From Xanthocytophaga flava (lineage in GTDB: Bacteria > Bacteroidota > Bacteroidia > Cytophagales > 172606-1), in NCBI GenBank assembly GCA_030068525.1, contig JASJOS010000002.1, positions 62,001 through 126,000 of the forward strand: DNA of 64,000 bases. The letters run 5' to 3'. This document shows, in pieces, positions 44,149 to 54,550 of the stretch. The translations under genes were made by a program, and so were the position numbers. The first letter of the stretch is position 1. Each line of letters starts with the position of its first letter. The notes beneath the pieces were generated by a model. The model searched no databases. It saw only the letters and a program-made list of their open reading frames with translations, and had not been told where the DNA came from.

Positions 44149-46185
44149 TTAAGGGTTGACAAATAACTCAGCACATTTACTTTTTTCAAGAAAGCCTGTA
44201 AAGTCTTGAATAGTGAGTATGTCTTTTATTGCCTGTGACTTATCAGTAGCATGCTGGTAATAGGATTGGGTGATCTTGTAACCCATCCAGTAGCCCAGAT
44301 CTTTAGGGCGTGAAGTGTCTTTTGAATAATATAGCCATCCCTGCCAGTTGTTGTCATCTTTACGGGCGAGAAACTCCTTCCATAGTTCCTGTTTGTGTTC
44401 TTCTGCATAGTGATACATTTCCTGATTGCCGTGTGCCCCACTGATAAGTTCACCGAGAAAGTCGGCTGCCCCTTCGCGTATACATTGAGCAAGCAATGAG
44501 TTGTTTTTGCTATATTTTTGTTGGAAGTGAATGAGTTCATGAGAAATCAGTTCATCCAGATAGTCAATAGGAATGCGTGGGGTAAAGGTAGCTGTGGGTT
44601 GTCCAAACATTTCTGCTCCAATAAGTAAACCTCCCTTGAAGGTAGTGCCGCCTGTATTCTTTCTGCCAATCACAAAATAAACATCCGGAAACTGAGCTTC
44701 GGGATAAAGTTGTTTCAGATTGTGAAAGCATGTATAAAACTGTTCTTTGCGTGAGGCAATAGAGAGTGAACTGGCTCGTATTGCTTGGTAGTAATCCAAC
44801 TCTTTCCGAATTGTTTTGGCAAGTTTGTTACCACTTTCGATCCGGTTTTTAATAAAGTTTTGCAAGCCTGCACTTCCGGCCTCTATGTATTCTTTCTGAA
44901 GGGTACTGCCCTGAATACGAGGATACATCTTGTCAAATACCTTCCAGAATATATCTATGTCTTCTGTATGAAACTGTATCTGTTCCGGAGAATTCCACAA
45001 TCCATTTGTATCTGCACGATCTGATAATGCATTGCTTTGCTTCTGTAGTTTTTCCAATGCCTTTTGTACAGTGGAAGCATAGGTGACATAAGGATTTTGG
45101 TTGTATACTTTCAGTTCCTGAATAATGACAGGCAAGTAAATGAATTTACGACCTGTAATGTAATACTGAAGCAGATCCTCTGCTTCCTGGGAATAACCCA
45201 GATTATGTGAAATCATAACTTCGCCAGCCCGTACAAAATGTTCATCCAGACAGGTTTTCCAGTTTTGGTAGGCTTGATCTTCCATGTCCGTTTTGATCGT
45301 ATCAAATAAAGATTTAGTACTTTCTGTCAATTCTGCAGGCAAATCGGCAATAATTGGATTAACAAACGAATGACCAAACTCATGAATGCTTAGTTCACGC
45401 AAACGTTTGGGATTGGCAAACCCCATATCCGGCAGGGAATCTTTGGCAAACCGCTGAGGGCCAAATGACCCAAAGGCATTGAGGATAGTTGTTTTTCCGG
45501 CTGTTGTTAGCTGTAGACCAAACCCCATTCCTGCCGGAATAGTAAGACTGGGAAGCAGCTGGTAGCCATCAAATTGCCTTCTATAAAATTGCTCCATCGC
45601 ATCAATGAATCCTTCCGGAGGCATATTCTTTCTGATCTGTTCCATGGAGTGATCATATAGCCGTTGATTTTCCTGGAAATACTTTTCAAAGTGCACCTCT
45701 TTGTAAAACCGATTGGCTGCCTGCAAAAATTCCTGTGCATGGGAATAAGCTTCCAGCGAATCATTTGTGGAAGAGAAAAACAGCACTTCTTCTTTTGGCA
45801 TAGAAGCTGGCAGTGTGGCATGAGGAAATTCCGGTACCTGAATCAGCAACCGGATCAGACTACTACCTCCCAGTGATTCAATACATCGGGCTACTGTTTG
45901 TAAATCCTTATTGGCTTGATAGGATTTATATTTTCGATAGAGACTAAGATTAAAAGCATGCCATTCTTTCTTTTTGATTCCATTGAAATAGGTGTCTTCG
46001 GTTTGTTCGTATTGAGAGCCTAAAGAACCCAGAAAGAAGACAAAGCCCAGAAACTCGACATTATGATTAAACTCAATCGCAATACATTTTTGGGAGATAC
46101 CCTGGGTTGAGGATTGACTCATACCTGTATACGACATAAGCCAGCCAGACAGAACTAAATAAAGGCAGTAAGAAGCTTTTTTCAT
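44149..46185 (-). CDS. Secreted protein with two zincin metallopeptidase domains
   Basis: With the ATG at 46185 the protein is 678 residues and starts with a signal peptide (MKKASYCLYLVLSGWLMSY). The first half carries HEFGH at 268-272 in a DUF4932-like context (AFGSFGPQRF ... LSIHEFGHSFVNP). The second half carries HELIH at 549-553 followed by REGAADFLGEL, as in DUF2268-type peptidases. Both HExxH motifs look intact. Two zincin domains in one chain is unusual. Substrates are unknown, and the gene lies alone between the array and the AraC gene. Confidence 0.82.
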   Translation of the reverse strand: MKKASYCLYLVLSGWLMSYTGMSQSSTQGISQKCIAIEFNHNVEFLGFVFFLGSLGSQYEQTEDTYFNGIKKKEWHAFNLSLYRKYKSYQANKDLQTVARCIESLGGSSLIRLLIQVPEFPHATLPASMPKEEVLFFSSTNDSLEAYSHAQEFLQAANRFYKEVHFEKYFQENQRLYDHSMEQIRKNMPPEGFIDAMEQFYRRQFDGYQLLPSLTIPAGMGFGLQLTTAGKTTILNAFGSFGPQRFAKDSLPDMGFANPKRLRELSIHEFGHSFVNPIIADLPAELTESTKSLFDTIKTDMEDQAYQNWKTCLDEHFVRAGEVMISHNLGYSQEAEDLLQYYITGRKFIYLPVIIQELKVYNQNPYVTYASTVQKALEKLQKQSNALSDRADTNGLWNSPEQIQFHTEDIDIFWKVFDKMYPRIQGSTLQKEYIEAGSAGLQNFIKNRIESGNKLAKTIRKELDYYQAIRASSLSIASRKEQFYTCFHNLKQLYPEAQFPDVYFVIGRKNTGGTTFKGGLLIGAEMFGQPTATFTPRIPIDYLDELISHELIHFQQKYSKNNSLLAQCIREGAADFLGELISGAHGNQEMYHYAEEHKQELWKEFLARKDDNNWQGWLYYSKDTSRPKDLGYWMGYKITQSYYQHATDKSQAIKDILTIQDFTGFLEKSKCAELFVNP

Positions 46186-46266
46186 GGGTTTTTTATAAGC
46201 AAAAAAAGCCATCCGACACAAGGGTGTCGCTTAAGAGCATCTTTTCGGACGTCCAAAAACGTGTTT

Positions 46267-47373
46267 TCAGACCTTTTCCCTGATTTTGGGAAGATAGGTA
46301 GAGGGTGTTTGTCCAGTGTGGAGTTTGAAAACCTGATTGAAAGAAGATTTTGAATTGAAGCCTGATTCCAGAGCCAGAGCTAATAAAGTTTTATGCTGCT
46401 CTGCCGGATCATTTATTTTGCGTAGTACTTCCTCTACCCGATGCGTATTGATAAACGAATGAAAGTTGGTAGCACGATACGTATTGATCAGATAGGAGAC
46501 ATAACGGGAGGGGAGGTGAAGGGCATTTGCCAGATCTTCGAGTGAAAGTTTGGGTTGTGTATATAGTTTTGTCTCTTTCAACAAGTTTTCCATTCTGTCT
46601 AGCTCTGTTCTGTCATTATAATTCGGAAATAATGGGGATTCAGATTGGGTTTCGGATTCTGTTAACGGAACATCCGAAGTTTGTGGAGTATCAAAGAATG
46701 TAAAGCTAGAATATCCTGTATAGGCTAATGTAAACAGGAATACAATCATAATTCCTTCCTCAAAAGGAAACACAGGCAATAGAAATACTGCATCCGCTAT
46801 CCAGAAAATGCTTAGCAGCAGAAAGGTGGCAAAGAAGCTATAGAGTTTTATCAGAGACTGACGTGTCTGAGAAGAGGCTTTTTGGTTTTTTGAAAGAAGA
46901 CGTAACTGTTTGCCAAAGAAGATGAGAACAGCTATTATTCCAATAACAGGTAGTATCTCTGTAAAAAAGAACCAGGCAGGAATACTAAAGAGATCTGTTA
47001 CTTGTCTTGTGAGCCGGAATCGAATGGTGGCTGCTGTTTCCATTATAATTTCAGCAACGGCAGGTACATATAGCAGCAGATGCTTTCGGGTAAACTGAAA
47101 ATCAGAACGGGTGGTAGAAAGAATAAAAAAGTAAAGGGAAGGAGGAATGATGAGATATGATTCCAGCAACCAGAAGGGAATAGCTGCCGGAGATTGATGG
47201 TAATGAATTTGTATCGCCCAATCATTCAGGAGTTCCAGCGAAATAATCAACAGGATAAGGCCCAGAAAAAGAGAAGGACCTATCCTCTTTCGAAACGAAG
47301 TGAGTAATGCCAGACTTAACAGAATGCCCTGACAGGAGGCAACCAGCAATAACATGGCTTTCCAGTTTTCCAT
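46267..47373 (-). CDS. AraC-family regulator with N-terminal membrane domain
   Basis: The 368-residue protein has seven hydrophobic helices (about 7-215) and a C-terminal AraC domain with two HTHs (LSLEDLANALHLPSRYVSYL and TLLALALESGFNSKSSFNQV, followed by HTGQTPSTYL). The layout is a membrane-anchored one-component regulator, common in Bacteroidota. It diverges from the GH65-like glycosidase gene (196-bp gap), which is a natural target; this is inference from position. Confidence 0.92.
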   Translation of the reverse strand: MENWKAMLLLVASCQGILLSLALLTSFRKRIGPSLFLGLILLIISLELLNDWAIQIHYHQSPAAIPFWLLESYLIIPPSLYFFILSTTRSDFQFTRKHLLLYVPAVAEIIMETAATIRFRLTRQVTDLFSIPAWFFFTEILPVIGIIAVLIFFGKQLRLLSKNQKASSQTRQSLIKLYSFFATFLLLSIFWIADAVFLLPVFPFEEGIMIVFLFTLAYTGYSSFTFFDTPQTSDVPLTESETQSESPLFPNYNDRTELDRMENLLKETKLYTQPKLSLEDLANALHLPSRYVSYLINTYRATNFHSFINTHRVEEVLRKINDPAEQHKTLLALALESGFNSKSSFNQVFKLHTGQTPSTYLPKIREKV

Positions 47374-47569
47374 AGTTTTAATGACTCATACAGAGATCAT
47401 TTTTGCAAAATAGATAACAATCAGGTAAAGAAATTTGACTGAATAGATCTGCATCCGGATTGTAAAATAGTCAAGATACAAATAGAAATCCGGAAAATTG
47501 ATTAGAGGTCTGGTAAAAAGAAAGAAGAATACGCTAATACAAACAGGAAATACATTGAAAGTTTATTGC

Positions 47570-49714
47570 ATGCATACATACTGTTTTGTAAAGTACTGTT
47601 TTTTGCTGGTTCTGCTATGGCATGTTACCATCATTTCTTCCCAGACTCCTATTAACAGGAAGGCATTAGTCGAAAGACACAGGGTGATCAATACAAAAGC
47701 AGATACATTAGCTTCGCTGTCTGTAGGCAATGGAAAGTTTGCGTTTACAGTAGATGTAACCGGCCTGCAAACCTTTCCGGAGTTTTATGCCAAAGGAGTA
47801 CCGCTGGGTACGCAGTCTGAGTGGGGGTGGCATAGTTTTCGGGATACAGTCGGTTATCAGTTTAACGAATCGCTGAAAGAATATACCCTGAATGGACGAA
47901 AAGTTACCTATAGTGTGCAATGGTCTCAACCGGAACGCAACAAGCAGGCATCTAACTGGTTTCGGCAAAATCCGCACCGGCTGCAACTAGGCAATCTGGG
48001 ACTGGAGATCTACAAAAAGAATGGTACACTAGTCTCTGTTCAGGATATTAAAAATATCCGCCAGGAACTGAATCCCTGGACAGGAGAGATTAAAAGTCAG
48101 TTTTCAGTAGAAGGAGAAGCCGTTGTGGTCTGGACATATGGACATGCACAACAGGATGAGGTCGGTGTAAAAATACAATCCAAACTGATCGCCCAGGGAC
48201 GACTCAAGGTAAACCTGCGTTTTCCCTATCCTACAGGTGATTGGACTGATGTCGGGACGAACTATAAACAAGTTGACAAGCATATATCCAATGTAGAAAC
48301 TGCAAAGCCACAATTGGCTTCTATTCTACATCAGTTAGATACCACAACGTATTATACACTGTTGAAATGGAAAGGAAATGCCAGGGTTGCTCAGGCACAA
48401 AAACATTATTTTGTGGTCTCACCTGCCGACAAGGCAGATGTATTTGAGTTATCCTGTTTGTTTTCTCCTGTTTCTATAAGTGATGTCCCCTCTTTTACAG
48501 AAACACAGGCCAGTAGTGTACAGGGATGGAATGCCTTCTGGAGCAGGGGAGGGGCTGTTGATTTTGCCGGAAGTACAGACCCCCGTGCCCATGAACTGGA
48601 ACGACGGATCATTTTGTCTCAATACCTGACAAAGATACAATGTGTAAACTCACAACCCCCACAGGAAACAGGGTTAACATACAATAGCTGGTTTGGCAAG
48701 CCACATCTGGAAATGCATTGGTGGCATGCAATCCATTTTGCACTCTGGAATCGGCTTGATCTGTTGGAACATAGCCTCAACTGGTATCAGCAGGTGTATC
48801 AGGAAGCACAAAATCTGGCAAAGCGTCAGGGATATACAGGAGCCCGCTGGCAGAAGATGACCGATCCGGAAGGAAAGGAAAGTCCGTCGTCTGTAGGCGC
48901 TTTTCTGATCTGGCAACAACCACACTTTATTTATTTCGCAGAACTCTGTTACCGGGATAAACGGGATCGGGCAAAGCTGGAGAAATACAAAGATCTCGTA
49001 TTTGCTACAGCAGATTTTATGGCCTCTTATGCCTGGTTTGATCCGGCAAAGGGAAAGTATGTGTTAGGAAAAGGAGTGATTCCGGCACAGGAACGTTACA
49101 AACCGGAAGAGACTTTTAACCCCACCTATGAACTGGCGTACTGGCACTGGGGTTTGTCGGTGGCTCAGCAATGGCGGGAACGCTTGGGAATGCCCCGAAA
49201 AGCCGAATGGGATGAAGTATTAACTAAGCTGTCACCTTTGCCAGAAGCCAATGGGGTATATCTGGCTGCAGAAAGTGCCCCTGATTCATATACTAACCCT
49301 GTATATAAAACCGATCACCCTTCCGTACTAGGCACATGGGGAATGCTGCCTGTTACGCCTCTTCTGGATAAAGCAGCTATGCGGCGTACTTTTGACCTGA
49401 TCTGGAATACCTGGACCTGGCAGGATACATGGGGATGGGACTTCCCGATGACGGCCATGACTGCCACCCGGCTTGGACTACCAGACAAAGCCGTTGATGC
49501 CCTGCTAATGCCGATCCGAACCAATACCTATTTACCAAACGGACATAACTTTCAGGATGAACGCCTGCGATTGTATCTTCCTGGAAATGGAGGGTTCCTG
49601 GCAGCTATTTCTATGATGTGCGCCGGGTATGATGGCGCGGCAACGAACAATCCTGGTTTTCCCAAAGATGGAAAATGGAAAGTGAAATGGGAAGGACTGC
49701 AAAAAATGCCCTGA
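47570..49714 (+). CDS. Secreted GH65-like (alpha/alpha)6-barrel glycosidase
   Basis: The start is set at 47570, where a signal peptide begins (MHTYCFVKYCFLLVLLWHVT); an ATG at 47498 adds 24 polar residues. The 714-residue protein has an N-terminal beta-sandwich and a helical barrel with NSWFGKPHLEMHWWHAIHFA, GARWQKMTDPEGKESPSS and FNPTYELAYWHWGL. The order resembles GH65/trehalase-like and related six-hairpin enzymes. The exact family and substrate are uncertain; GH65, GH95 and unclassified relatives all remain possible. It diverges from the AraC regulator. Confidence 0.72.
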   Translation: MHTYCFVKYCFLLVLLWHVTIISSQTPINRKALVERHRVINTKADTLASLSVGNGKFAFTVDVTGLQTFPEFYAKGVPLGTQSEWGWHSFRDTVGYQFNESLKEYTLNGRKVTYSVQWSQPERNKQASNWFRQNPHRLQLGNLGLEIYKKNGTLVSVQDIKNIRQELNPWTGEIKSQFSVEGEAVVVWTYGHAQQDEVGVKIQSKLIAQGRLKVNLRFPYPTGDWTDVGTNYKQVDKHISNVETAKPQLASILHQLDTTTYYTLLKWKGNARVAQAQKHYFVVSPADKADVFELSCLFSPVSISDVPSFTETQASSVQGWNAFWSRGGAVDFAGSTDPRAHELERRIILSQYLTKIQCVNSQPPQETGLTYNSWFGKPHLEMHWWHAIHFALWNRLDLLEHSLNWYQQVYQEAQNLAKRQGYTGARWQKMTDPEGKESPSSVGAFLIWQQPHFIYFAELCYRDKRDRAKLEKYKDLVFATADFMASYAWFDPAKGKYVLGKGVIPAQERYKPEETFNPTYELAYWHWGLSVAQQWRERLGMPRKAEWDEVLTKLSPLPEANGVYLAAESAPDSYTNPVYKTDHPSVLGTWGMLPVTPLLDKAAMRRTFDLIWNTWTWQDTWGWDFPMTAMTATRLGLPDKAVDALLMPIRTNTYLPNGHNFQDERLRLYLPGNGGFLAAISMMCAGYDGAATNNPGFPKDGKWKVKWEGLQKMP

Positions 49715-49825
49715 TGAAATTCCCTGACGGATAGTAGATTACGACTCTTTCGGAAAGAATCTGGAAATACCTCCTTACAGCATTGGACTGGCAAGGTAAA
49801 AGTTTGGACGGACTATAAAAAGAAA

Positions 49826-49853
49826 GATGCTGATAGTGATAACTACCAGCATC
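49826..49853 (-). terminator. Terminator of the TonB receptor gene
   Basis: GATGCTGATAGT and ACTACCAGCATC pair at 11 of 12 positions around a GATA loop. On the minus strand the hairpin is followed by TTTCTTTTT, fitting termination of the receptor transcript. Confidence 0.65.
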
Positions 49854-49878
49854 CTCTGTACTCAGCCCAGAACAGAAC

Positions 49879-52065
49879 TTACAACGATCCGAGGTTGAGA
49901 TTGATACCACCCAGATACATACTGCCAATAGCATCTGTATGAAAATATTCAGCAGATCGTTTGTTGAGAAGGTTTCTGCCTGTTACAAAGATCGTAACGA
50001 CCTTGCTGGGTGAGTAAGAGAATTTTGCATTGACAAACACTTTTGCATCTACTTTGTAGGTATCAACAGCTGTAGATTTAACAGTGTAGCTTGCATTTTG
50101 ATGAGACAGTGTCTGGTTAGTAAAGAAATACGGATTTATGTTCAGATTAAATTTCGTATTAAACTGGTAGTTTATGAAGGCACCACCATACACAGAAGGA
50201 GTTGCTTTATGAGTTTTGGTTGTTCCTATTCCTGAGTTGATGTTATTTGTGGCAGGATCAGATCCATCAGAGGTTTGTGCTCCATCGGCTGTGTTGTTGT
50301 AATAAGAATAGTCATACAACAATGTTTTCTGCCAGGATACAAACGGTTTTATCTGAAGTTGTTTGTGTACATAATTCAAAGAAAGTGTGGTTCCCCATTG
50401 GTTAACTGTAAGAGGGATGTTTTGTACATTGATATAGGTTGTAACCTGTACCGGAGCGCCAGGCTGTATCTGTCTCTGACCTACAATCAGGTTGGTATAA
50501 TTGCTGGTCTGGATATAGTATGTTTCCAGATCCAGTTGAAGGTTACTGGCCAGTTTGCTCCGGTAACCTAGCTCAACCATATCCGATTGCAACTGCTGAA
50601 GGTTCTTATTTCCTGTAACCAGCGTAGTGGAATGTACCTGCTCACTGTTAGCCTGAAGAGCCAGATTAATGTAGTTATCATAGATAAACGGAGAACGGAA
50701 AGCCCGTGAATACACTACACGAAACAGATGGCTATCGGATGGTTTAAAGGTTCCTGCCAATTGATATGACAGATACCATTTGTCAGGATAGTTGAACTTA
50801 TCCATCCGAAGAGCTCCTGCCAGCCGTACTTTATCCTGAAACAGATTGTATTCAGTTCTTACCGAAGCTGCATGCGTAGTAATGTAATACCGGCCACTTA
50901 ATACCCCTTCTGAATTTTCCGCACTCCAGAATTTAGTATCGTCGTATAACGCTTTGCGGTAACTATAACCTGGTTTGATAGAGAGGTGTTTAAGTTTTAC
51001 TTCATATTCAAAAGCCGCATCCAGTGCACTGAAGGCGTATTTGCTACCTCTCTGACCGATGATTGGGTCTTGTTCGCCTGATATATACGAAACCTGACTG
51101 GTTAACCCGTAAATTACTCCTTTCAGATCTGCATAGGTAGAGTTGGAACGCATAACAGACATAGGTGTTACTGTATTTTCCGCACTTACTTTCTGAACCT
51201 CCGAACCCTGTAACCCTGCTGCCAGATCAAATCGTATGTTATTGTTTTCCTTGTAGTTAATAAATGCGTTTGCTCCATACTTCTCCATTGACCGGTCTGG
51301 TTTGGCAAACAGTGGGGTTATCGTATTGTGAGTTAACTTACTGGGTGAATCAACTGTCTGGTTTGTTTTCAGATCATAATAGGATACATCCCGTCCTCTG
51401 GACTGATAATTTCCGCTGATAGTTGCAGACAGCTTATTGGTAAACTGATGTCCTATAGAGGAATTGGCAATCAGGGTATTTAGACTTCCATACTGTGCAT
51501 TGGCTACTGCCTGAACGTTTTTGATGTTGCCAGCATTTTTCTGTGTAATAATATTGATAACACCAGATACTGCGTTAGGTCCATACATAGCTGCTGCAGG
51601 GCCACGCACTACTTCTATTTTCTCTACATCATTCAGGTCAATGGGGAGTGTTTCCCAGTAGGTACCACCCTGCAGGTAATTGTATACAGGGCGATTATCT
51701 ATCATAACCAGTGTAGTGGAGTTAATCGAATTCATAAAGAAAGAACTGGGGGGCACATTGTCCAGACCTCTCAGGTGAATGTCATAGTTGCCATTGCTTT
51801 GTTCCCGAACAATCACACCTGGAACCAGACGTAGAGCTTCCATAATGCTGGTTGCTCCTGCTTTTCGTATTTCTTCTTTAGTAAGAACTGAGGCTGAGAA
51901 TGGAGTATCAAACAAGTTTTCTGATTTCTTGGAAGCTGATTCAACCTGTACGTTCATCAGTTCTTCCAGACTCATATTTATATATTGATTGGATGCAGCA
52001 TTATCCTGCGCCCAGGCCGAGAAGGAAATACTAAGCAATAAAGCTGAATAGAAGATTTTTTTCAT
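49879..52065 (-). CDS. TonB-dependent outer-membrane receptor
   Basis: The 728-residue receptor starts at the ATG at 52065 with a signal peptide ending AWAQ. The linker MSLEELMNVQVESASKK precedes the plug (about 50-165; LTKEEIRKAGATSIMEALRL, VEVVRGPAAAMYGPNAVSG-like), then a 22-strand-type barrel ends in an aromatic-poor LNLGSL. It lacks the SusC N-terminal carboxypeptidase-like domain and has no SusD partner. It is therefore more like cobalamin, siderophore or heme receptors than a polysaccharide importer. The substrate is unknown. Confidence 0.93.
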   Translation of the reverse strand: MKKIFYSALLLSISFSAWAQDNAASNQYINMSLEELMNVQVESASKKSENLFDTPFSASVLTKEEIRKAGATSIMEALRLVPGVIVREQSNGNYDIHLRGLDNVPPSSFFMNSINSTTLVMIDNRPVYNYLQGGTYWETLPIDLNDVEKIEVVRGPAAAMYGPNAVSGVINIITQKNAGNIKNVQAVANAQYGSLNTLIANSSIGHQFTNKLSATISGNYQSRGRDVSYYDLKTNQTVDSPSKLTHNTITPLFAKPDRSMEKYGANAFINYKENNNIRFDLAAGLQGSEVQKVSAENTVTPMSVMRSNSTYADLKGVIYGLTSQVSYISGEQDPIIGQRGSKYAFSALDAAFEYEVKLKHLSIKPGYSYRKALYDDTKFWSAENSEGVLSGRYYITTHAASVRTEYNLFQDKVRLAGALRMDKFNYPDKWYLSYQLAGTFKPSDSHLFRVVYSRAFRSPFIYDNYINLALQANSEQVHSTTLVTGNKNLQQLQSDMVELGYRSKLASNLQLDLETYYIQTSNYTNLIVGQRQIQPGAPVQVTTYINVQNIPLTVNQWGTTLSLNYVHKQLQIKPFVSWQKTLLYDYSYYNNTADGAQTSDGSDPATNNINSGIGTTKTHKATPSVYGGAFINYQFNTKFNLNINPYFFTNQTLSHQNASYTVKSTAVDTYKVDAKVFVNAKFSYSPSKVVTIFVTGRNLLNKRSAEYFHTDAIGSMYLGGINLNLGSL

Positions 52066-52357
52066 AGAAGGTTTTAATGTGTGCATTGGTGTTTTGTATA
52101 GGTATATTCCTCTAAAATCATTTTAGTGACTTACTGATTTTGAGTTGTTCGATGAACGAATGGGATTTGCCAATGTATACTGTAATTGGGGGTATCAGTT
52201 TTACTGGCACATCTTTAAAAGTGTACTTATCCGGGAATTGGAGTGAGAGCAAAATGAGTATTTGTTAGACAGAGTCAAAGGAAAAACAAGAGCCTATCTG
52301 AAGTTATGAGAATAGTTGTTAGATTGCGATGCAAGTATACTAGCCTTCTCAAATAAA

Positions 52358-53200
52358 ATGATACATTCTGAACACGCACAAACCGCTGTTTTAAAAGAAG
52401 TCCAACCTGCTGACTGTAAGAATTGTGGCAATCCGGTAACCGAAACATTTTGTGGACATTGCGGACAACGACAGCTGCAACCCCGGTTAACAATAAAAGA
52501 ATTGCTCTCACTGGCTTATGAGTCACTGGTTGATTTTGACAGAGGATTTCTTTTTACAACAACGAAGATGTTTACCCGGCCTCAGGGAGTAATAGCTGAT
52601 TACATTACCGGAAAAAGGATCATATACACCAACCCCATTAAATATCTGCTGCTTTGGTTGGGTATCAGTACATTTATAGGATTTTCCATACTGGATATGG
52701 ATGCATTTACTCAGAAGATAACAGAACAGGTACAAACGCAAAAGCCAGTTTTTAAAAATAAAAAACAGCAGGAAAAATATCAGACTGCCAATGCAAGAGT
52801 TCAGCAGTTTCAGCAATTTATTACTCAGAATCCTCAATTCATGTATGCTATTCTGATTCCAATTCTGGCCTTAGGTTCCAGTGTGTTTTTTAGAAAGCAG
52901 AGATACACCTATGCAGAGCATTTGCTAATGAATACCTATACAATGGCACAGAGTGCACTATTTTCTATTCCGGGTTATTTGTTATACCGATATTTCCCTA
53001 CACACTTTATCATAGATAGCATACTATCTACATCCATTGCTGCGATATATTATTCAGTTGTAGGCGTATTGTTTTTTTATCGAAAAAGCTATTTTACTGC
53101 TGCTGTTAAATCTCTAATGAACTATGTAATAGCTTATATGCTATTCTTTCTATTAGCGGGAATTGTAGGATTTATATATGGGGCTCTACTTATGCAATAA
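52358..53200 (+). CDS. DUF3667 membrane protein with zinc ribbon
   Basis: With the ATG at 52358 (a TTG 14 codons upstream is less likely) the protein has 280 residues. It opens with two CxxC pairs (CKNCG ... CGHCG), forming a zinc ribbon. The DUF3667 segment (LTIKELLSLAYESLVDFDRG ... GKRIIYTNPIKYLLLWLG) follows, then several membrane helices in the second half. This family is widespread in Bacteroidota and uncharacterised. Confidence 0.87.
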   Translation: MIHSEHAQTAVLKEVQPADCKNCGNPVTETFCGHCGQRQLQPRLTIKELLSLAYESLVDFDRGFLFTTTKMFTRPQGVIADYITGKRIIYTNPIKYLLLWLGISTFIGFSILDMDAFTQKITEQVQTQKPVFKNKKQQEKYQTANARVQQFQQFITQNPQFMYAILIPILALGSSVFFRKQRYTYAEHLLMNTYTMAQSALFSIPGYLLYRYFPTHFIIDSILSTSIAAIYYSVVGVLFFYRKSYFTAAVKSLMNYVIAYMLFFLLAGIVGFIYGALLMQ

Positions 53201-53241
53201 TTGGTCTTCAATGAATTTATATATACATTCTGTTTTCCAAA

Positions 53242-53842
53242 ATGAGCAATAAGCTGCTTTTGAGTATTCTTCTCATTCTATACTCTCCAAAAACTTTTTC
53301 TCAGATTTATCAGGATATTTTTAAAAGTTGCTCACAGGTAAAGTCACTGGATACGGTTTCATTAGTGAAGAGGACCCATAAAATTGTGGTGATTAATTTT
53401 GTGAATAGGGTGAAGGTAATGCCTAAAAATAAGATAGATATAGAAATATATAAACATACAGGGAAGATAAAACCAATATATGTAAGCATATGGGATTGGA
53501 AAAGCCGACAGCTTGTTAGTTAGTTTGGATAGTTCTATTGTTCAGGAACGAAAGGCGTTAACAGGTAAGGAAATGAACTTCTTTCTGACTCTTTTCTATA
53601 AACGAATAACTCCGAAGGATGGAACGCTACCTGAACAAGCAATCTGTTATGAACCTCATCATGGAATCATATTCTATGATGAGTCTGAGACACCATTTGC
53701 CTATTTTGAAATATGTTTTTCTTGTAGACAGGCGTATGCCAGTAAGGGTTTTTATTTTGGCGAGTTTTGCTATGAGCGGCTTAACAGTCTTAACGCTTAT
53801 TTTAAAGAATGGGGTTGGAAATATATGCTGGACAATCCTTGA
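53242..53842 (+). pseudogene. Secreted protein gene interrupted by a 4-bp TTAG duplication
   Basis: Two frames form one gene. The first 93 codons (signal peptide MSNKLLLSILLILYSPKTFS, then basic beta-rich sequence) stop at 53521, inside TTAGTTAG (53516-53523). Removing one TTAG joins KSRQLVS directly to LDSSIVQERKAL in the other frame, giving about 198 residues ending at 53842. The second part has CYEPHHGIIFYDESETPFAY and two further cysteines (FSCRQ, EFCYERL). The family is not recognised. It may be a true pseudogene, a phase-variable gene or a sequencing error. Confidence 0.7.
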
Positions 53843-54550
53843 AACCAGGGTAAGAATGCTCTGGTTTGATAATGATTTTGTTTCTGTGATTAGGTTTTGT
53901 GGCAACTATTTTTTAGTATTAAGTTAAGCCCAATTGATGAACGCCTGTCAATGAGAACTGTATAGGTATTTGGAGTTTGTACACTTTGCTAATACAGGAT
54001 ACAGGCCGGTTGCCTGGTAATTCAGAAACATGGAAAGAATTAAAGGACTTCTCAAAACAGCAATCATAAAATTTTCATAAAAAGCCAGAGTACTTTTGAT
54101 TGTAGAAAGATCTTCCTTTTTAATATCCTACATATAGTTATAGGTGTAAGAATCTTCTGTTATTGTATGTGAAATATGTGCTATATTATACATTAGATAG
54201 AATATTGCTCCCCTGAATGACTCATTATTTTTAATCAGTTACACATAGTTTTGTTACTAGCACTCTTTTACCTTCTGATTATTAAAGTTATCTTTATCAA
54301 AGTAGCCTAATACATTACCAGTTTTCGCTGTCTGGATAAAATACAATTTTTATCTGAAAATACTATTTTGGATAAATTGTATTTATTGTAATAAATTCCC
54401 GAAAAAAGAAGTTGATTGTTCTACCGGGTATTTTTTTGTGATAGAGGAGTAGTAGCCTTTCTATGATCTGGTAATTTGTTTGAACGGATATCACAATACA
54501 AATATTCTTGAGAGGGATTAAGTTTAACAAGTATTACTTCATTAAAAAGT
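53843..54550. other. 708-bp AT-rich region upstream of the LacI gene
   Basis: No gene is recognised. At 54340-54385 an imperfect dyad (AAATACAATTT-TTATC against GATAAATTGTATTT) flanks 16 bases; it could be an operator or an autoregulatory site of the LacI gene 165 bases downstream. A lone TTGTACACT at 53977 resembles an operator half-site but lacks partners. Confidence 0.45.

Noticed and set aside
49879..52065. SusC-type polysaccharide importer
   Set aside because: It lacks the N-terminal carboxypeptidase-like domain and SusD neighbour, and its length is typical of ordinary TonB receptors.
53513..53842. Independent small gene with a TTG start
   Set aside because: Its sequence continues the preceding signal-peptide ORF perfectly once one TTAG is removed, so both parts are one disrupted gene.
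53977..53985. Further TTGTnnACC operator (also at 60408, 63050 and 26152)
   Set aside because: These are single 8/9 matches without the 11-bp or 33-bp partner sites or a correctly placed -7 element.
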